Shown: positions 60,611-64,000 of the stretch, piece by piece
Layout: each line of letters begins with the position of its first letter
Numbering within the stretch: position 1 is the stretch's first letter
Assembly: GCF_900108015.1 (NCBI RefSeq)
Contig: NZ_FNVP01000003.1
Coordinates: 192,162 to 256,161 of the forward strand
Length of the DNA stretch: 64,000 nucleotides
Direction of reading: 5' to 3'
DNA from: Flavobacterium urumqiense
GTDB lineage: Bacteria; Bacteroidota; Bacteroidia; Flavobacteriales; Flavobacteriaceae
Notes under the pieces: generated by a model
Told to the model about the DNA's origin: nothing
The model's database searches: none
What the model saw: only the letters and a program-made list of their open reading frames with translations
Position numbers and translations under genes: made by a program

Positions 60611-60649
60611 AATGCTGATTTTAGAATTATAAAATCAAAAATCAGCATT
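60611..60649 (-). terminator. Intrinsic terminator of rlmD
   Basis: AATGCTGATTTT (60611-60622) pairs with AAAATCAGCATT (60638-60649) around a 15-nt loop. It lies 24 bp after the rlmD stop codon on the minus strand, before the start of the lipoprotein gene. Confidence 0.8.
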
Positions 60650-60673
60650 CATTAATCTGAAATTAAAAATCAA

Positions 60674-62086
60674 TTATCTTCTTTCCAAAAGTACAACATT
60701 TTCCACGTGATGTGTTTGCGGGAACATATCCACAGGACGCACACGAGTTACTTTATATTTCTCATCCATCAAAGCCAAATCACGCGCTTGAGTAGCAGAA
60801 TTACAGCTTACATAAACCACTTTTTCAGGAGCAATTTTCATAATTTGTTCAATTACGTCTTTGTGCATTCCGTCTCTTGGTGGATCAGTAATAATCACGT
60901 CAGGATGACCGTGTTGAGCGATGAAACTATCGTTAAAAACGACTTTCATATCTCCTACAAAGAACTCGCAATTGGTGATTTCATTGCGTTCTGCATTCAA
61001 TTTGGCGTCTTTAATTGCTTCAGGAACACTTTCAACACCAATTACTTTTTTGGCATTTTTAGAAACAAACTGCGCAATAGTTCCTGTTCCGGTATACAAG
61101 TCATAAACAACTTCGTTTCCAGTTAAACCAGCAAAATCTCTCGTTATTTTATATAATTCGTATGCTTGATCAGAGTTGGTTTGGTAAAAAGATTTCGCAT
61201 TAATGCTAAATTTCAAACCTTCCATCTCTTCCAGAATGTAATCTCTTCCTTTGTATAATTTAATATCGGTATCGTATAAAGTATCGTTGGCTTTACTATT
61301 GATAACATATTGTAGCGAAGTAATATGAGGGAATTTTTCGTAAATATGATCTAAAAGTAATTCTCTGTTGGCTTTATCGTTTTCAAAAAACTGAATCAAA
61401 ACCATGATTTCACCAGTCGAAGCCGTACGCAACATCAATGTTCTAAGTAAACCTTCGTGCGCTCTCGGATTAAAGAAAGTTAAACCATGCTCATTAGCAA
61501 AAGCACGAACTTCGTTTCTAATCGCATTTGAAGGATCTTCCTGTAAATGACATTTGTTGATGTCTAATATTTTGTCCCACATTTTTGGAATGTGAAAACC
61601 AAGTGCGTTTCTGTTTCCTAAATCTTCTGTGCTGTCAATTTCTTTTTCGGTCAACCAACGGCTGTTCGAAAACGAAAATTCCATTTTATTTCTGTAGAAA
61701 AACTGTTTTTCCGAACCTAAAATCGGTTCAAATTCTGGAAGTTCCACTTTTCCTATGCGTTGCAAATGGTTTTTTACCTCATTTTGCTTGTAATACAACT
61801 GTTGGCTGTATTTCATATTCTGCCATTTACAACCTCCACAAACACCAAAATGTTCGCAAATAGGTTCTACACGATGCTCAGAATATTCGTGAAAATGAAT
61901 TGCTTTTCCTTCATAATATGCCTTGCGTTTCTTGAACGTTTGCACATCAACCACATCGCCGGGAACGACATTCGGGATGAAAACCACTTTACCATCGGGC
62001 GCCTTTGCTACCGAAACACCTTTTGCACCAGCATCAAGGACTTTTATTTGATGAAAGACAACTTTGTCTGTATTTTTCTTTGCCAT
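60674..62086 (-). CDS. rlmD: 23S rRNA (uracil-5-)-methyltransferase RlmD-like
   Basis: This 470-residue protein has an N-terminal TRAM domain (IKVLDAGAKGVSVAKAPDGK, then VVPGDVVDVQTFKKR). Fe-S cysteines are in CEHFGVCGGCKWQ (three visible here, with a fourth expected nearby). The SAM motif VYDLYTGTGTIAQFV, the IITDPPRDGMH motif and the catalytic YVSCNSATQARDL (Cys nucleophile) follow. It methylates uracil C5 in 23S rRNA. Because RlmC, RlmD and RlmCD share this architecture, the exact target (U747 or U1939) is uncertain. Confidence 0.92.
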   Translation of the reverse strand: MAKKNTDKVVFHQIKVLDAGAKGVSVAKAPDGKVVFIPNVVPGDVVDVQTFKKRKAYYEGKAIHFHEYSEHRVEPICEHFGVCGGCKWQNMKYSQQLYYKQNEVKNHLQRIGKVELPEFEPILGSEKQFFYRNKMEFSFSNSRWLTEKEIDSTEDLGNRNALGFHIPKMWDKILDINKCHLQEDPSNAIRNEVRAFANEHGLTFFNPRAHEGLLRTLMLRTASTGEIMVLIQFFENDKANRELLLDHIYEKFPHITSLQYVINSKANDTLYDTDIKLYKGRDYILEEMEGLKFSINAKSFYQTNSDQAYELYKITRDFAGLTGNEVVYDLYTGTGTIAQFVSKNAKKVIGVESVPEAIKDAKLNAERNEITNCEFFVGDMKVVFNDSFIAQHGHPDVIITDPPRDGMHKDVIEQIMKIAPEKVVYVSCNSATQARDLALMDEKYKVTRVRPVDMFPQTHHVENVVLLERR

Positions 62087-62163
62087 AGCGCAAAAATAAG
62101 CGTTTGAATGGTTTTATAAATTCAAATTGTGAAATATTTTCAAAAAGCATTGATTTTTATTTG

Positions 62164-62305
62164 GGCCCAATCCCGCTTTCCGCTGCAAACCCGCAGTTCC
62201 ATAAGCAGGAACACTAAGCCCGTAAAGGAGCTTCTGTTAGTCGCTCTTTACCGGCAAGAGTTCCAAACCTTTCGAAACTACGGGTTTTTCGCTATAATCG
62301 GGGGC
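62164..62305. repeat. Dispersed palindromic element, copy D
   Basis: About 142 bp: the end CCCGCTTTCCGCT is mirrored by CGCTATAATCGGGGG. The arms AAACCCGCAGTT and AACTACGGGTTT are complementary to each other but unrelated to the arms of copy A. The centre AAAGGAGCTTCTGTTAGTCGCTCTTT is kept, and the region 62312-62571 after it shows no gene. Confidence 0.7.
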
Positions 62306-62571
62306 AGTTGATTCGTAATAATAATTTGATCTTTCTAGAGAGAACAATTTTTAGTTTGGAGGCTTCCAGCGATATATTGCATTGGGGTTGCTCTCTCAAA
62401 TCCTTATTTTCATTTTAAATAAAGCGATACTTTAGAGAAGAAATAAATGAATACTTTATTTTAAAATAACCTCAGAGATAGTTGGTGTTATTCGTACCTT
62501 AAGAGGTTAAATAATGGGAATTATGTAATATTTTTGTTTAATTTAGTAATATTTAATTGAATTAGGGTTGA

Positions 62572-62579
62572 TATATTTG
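62572..62579 (+). promoter_or_regulatory. Putative -7 box of the small membrane protein gene
   Basis: TATATTTG followed by C, 41 bp before the start at 62621, matches the Bacteroidota -7 consensus; a good -33 element at the usual distance is not clear. Confidence 0.45.
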
Positions 62580-62620
62580 CAATATCAGAACTTATATTAT
62601 AAATCTAAAAACGATTCAAC

Positions 62621-62842
62621 ATGAAACAATCATTCAATATCAGCGTAACTTTTAAAAAGTCTTTAGCATTAGTAATACTTTTATTTTCTCAAAGTCTTAT
62701 CTGGGCACAAGATAAAACAGTGGATGTAAATTTGAATGTGAATAAAGGAGAAAATGATTGGTATGCACAACCATGGATGTTGGTACTAGGTGGTGCGGTT
62801 TTTATAATAATAATAGTCGCTCTGCTACGAGGTAAAAAGTAA
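62621..62842 (+). CDS. Small membrane protein with cleavable signal peptide
   Basis: This 73-residue protein has a signal peptide (SLALVILLFSQSLIWAQ, cleaved after about residue 29). A short periplasmic stretch (DKTVDVNLNVNKGENDWYAQ) follows, then one C-terminal membrane helix (WMLVLGGAVFIIIIVALLRGKK). This layout is common in Bacteroidota small envelope proteins of unknown role. Single gene with its own promoter and terminator. Confidence 0.8.
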   Translation: MKQSFNISVTFKKSLALVILLFSQSLIWAQDKTVDVNLNVNKGENDWYAQPWMLVLGGAVFIIIIVALLRGKK

Positions 62843-62880
62843 GCAGTACTGTAACTCGTTTTAATGAGTAACGGATAGAT

Positions 62881-62928
62881 AAAAAGGTGTAAATTGATCA
62901 TACAAAGCTTAATTTACACCCTTTTTTT
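62881..62928 (+). terminator. Intrinsic terminator
   Basis: AAAAAGGTGTAAATT pairs with AATTTACACCCTTTTT, followed by more T. It lies 38 bp after the small membrane protein gene and can also act on the converging gene at 62962. Confidence 0.88.
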
Positions 62929-62961
62929 AACAAAATATTAGTTGATTTATTGAGGCAACAA

Positions 62962-63417
62962 TTACGAAAAGGGATTGTCTTTTTTCTTTATTAATTCATA
63001 GTTAATTATCGTAGGCAAGTAAAAACACAAATCGGCAGTGATTTTACCAAGAATAATTCCTAAAAAATAATTTCCGGTTAGGATGGGTATCCAATACATA
63101 CAAAACGGGCGAATAAAAAAGAAATCTAAAATAGCAGGATAACCAAATTCTAACAGCAAATTTTTTACCAATAAAAGCGTTTCCTTTAGAGTGGTTTTTT
63201 GCCCGAGTTCTTTGTTCTTTTTAGCGAGCTTTTTATAAGACTGCGCAATGATGATTCCATAAAATGCCAAATACTCTGCAAACGTAATCAAGTAAGCAGT
63301 AGTCAAACCGCTAAGAATTCTGCTGAATTGGGAACTTAGCAACGCCGAAGTGGTAGCCGCTAATTCCGCATATTTGTATCGGTCAAACCACTCTTTAAAA
63401 TTGGATTTATTAAACAT
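62962..63417 (-). CDS. Hypothetical integral membrane protein
   Basis: This 151-residue protein has three to four hydrophobic stretches (LTTAYLITFAEYLAFYGIII, FGYPAILDFFFIRPFCMYWI, ILTGNYFLGIILGKITADLC). The conserved-looking YPAILDFFFIRPFCMYWIP is found in a Bacteroidota family of short membrane proteins of unknown function. Single gene, minus strand. The 350-bp gap 63418-63767 upstream of it has no open frame and no clear hairpin that I can support. Confidence 0.7.
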   Translation of the reverse strand: MFNKSNFKEWFDRYKYAELAATTSALLSSQFSRILSGLTTAYLITFAEYLAFYGIIIAQSYKKLAKKNKELGQKTTLKETLLLVKNLLLEFGYPAILDFFFIRPFCMYWIPILTGNYFLGIILGKITADLCFYLPTIINYELIKKKDNPFS

Positions 63418-63767
63418 TGGGTCAATAATTTTATTCTAAAAAAAAATATTAAAAAAGAGTTTGTAATAGTTATGGTTTTTTTGAATATGGATTGGAAATT
63501 AGCGCAATCCTTTGGATTTGTATAACAGTTTTTAATACTGTAAACTATTCCCCAAAATAGGGTAAGAGATATTAGTTTGAATATAAAATTTATAATAAAT
63601 CTTTTATTGATATGAGTTTTATAAATTTCACTTACTATAAATATTGAAATTAAATTTACTATTATAAAAATCTATTTAGTTTTCATAATTGAAATGATTT
63701 AAAAATAATAATTGGTTTGGTGATAAAAATCCTTCCATCCTCTCTTACATATAATGAAACACTAATT

Positions 63768-64000
63768 TTATTTGATATGTAAAGCAAAAGCAATTGCTTT
63801 ATCCGCAAGTGGAGCCATTACTTGATAACCTGTTTTGTTGGGATGTACGCCATCATTCGAATAATCAGATTTTAAGCCTTTTCGTTCGTCAACCATTGCC
63901 GAATAATAATCGAGATATAGGATATTATTTGCGACAGCATAATTCTGAAGTATTTCGTTCAGTGCTCTAATTTTAGCGGTTGGTTCTTGGTTCGGTTTCC
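63768..64000 (-). CDS. SGNH/GDSL hydrolase, C-terminal part (gene runs off the window)
   Basis: The frame is open at the window edge and gives 77 residues. It ends with the block V motif SNDGVHPNKTGYQVMAPL, holding the catalytic Asp and His (DxxH) of SGNH esterases. YLDYYSAMVDERKGL precedes it, the usual strand before block V. The N-terminal GDS nucleophile lies outside the window. Such enzymes hydrolyse esters of lipids or acetylated sugars; this branch resembles acetylhydrolase/lysophospholipase-type proteins. Substrate unknown. Confidence 0.85.
   Translation of the reverse strand, partial: KPNQEPTAKIRALNEILQNYAVANNILYLDYYSAMVDERKGLKSDYSNDGVHPNKTGYQVMAPLADKAIAFALHIK

Noticed and set aside
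60707..61126. A 139-codon plus-strand frame opposite rlmD
   Set aside because: The minus strand encodes the conserved methyltransferase motifs over the same bases; the plus frame has no family match.
62129..62311. A 60-codon frame upstream of the small membrane protein gene
   Set aside because: It is read through palindromic copy D and has no credible start signal or domain.

Overview
The window is AT-rich DNA from a member of the Bacteroidota, most likely a Flavobacterium or close relative. Evidence: Bacteroidota-type -7 boxes (TAnnTTTG) upstream of several genes, a SusC-type TonB receptor, and flavobacterial DUF families (DUF6048, DUF6452, DUF6146, DUF6095 by resemblance). The housekeeping neighbourhoods (lolD-like/msrA, serC-serA beside an acyl-CoA reductase and ferredoxin, parE-parC) also fit. 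No rRNA, tRNA or CRISPR array was recognised.

Region 1 (about 1-31,870, possibly to 32,700) is an accessory island. After a partial unknown gene and a gene-free stretch with inverted repeats and a possible structured RNA comes a BREX type 1 phage-defence locus: xre, brxA, brxB, brxC, pglX, then cargo, then pglZ and brxL. The cargo between pglX and pglZ is a BrxU/GmrSD-like DUF262-DUF1524 protein, a GIY-YIG-type protein, an SPL-like radical SAM enzyme, a methyltransferase-like/SF1 helicase fusion, a HipB-like XRE regulator and a collapsed hipA remnant. A tyrosine recombinase, an unknown gene and a serine recombinase follow. A second putative defence cluster (24,848-31,517) holds a PD-(D/E)xK-type protein, an EcsC-like membrane-associated protein, an LRR-Roc-COR (Roco) GTPase with a nuclease-fold-like C-terminus, and another small PD-(D/E)xK protein.

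The right junction is informative. Next to lolD lies a TIGR02757-family gene that has lost its 3' third. Immediately beyond it, on the island side, is a complete but clearly diverged copy of the same family. This suggests that the island integrated into the gene and brought a replacement copy.

Region 2 (about 32,657-64,000) is ordinary chromosome: lolD-like ABC ATPase, msrA, serA/serC, acyl-CoA reductase and ferredoxin, a TonB receptor, ychF, an FMN reductase, parE/parC, a TerC protein, a small four-gene operon, murQ, a ZIP transporter, RNA methyltransferases including rlmD, and a partial SGNH hydrolase. Strong stem-loop terminators separate many units. Two oddities stand out. A DUF1016 gene that lacks its nuclease core is inserted at the start of parC between 17-bp direct repeats. 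Four dispersed palindromic elements share end and centre motifs while their complementary arms differ.
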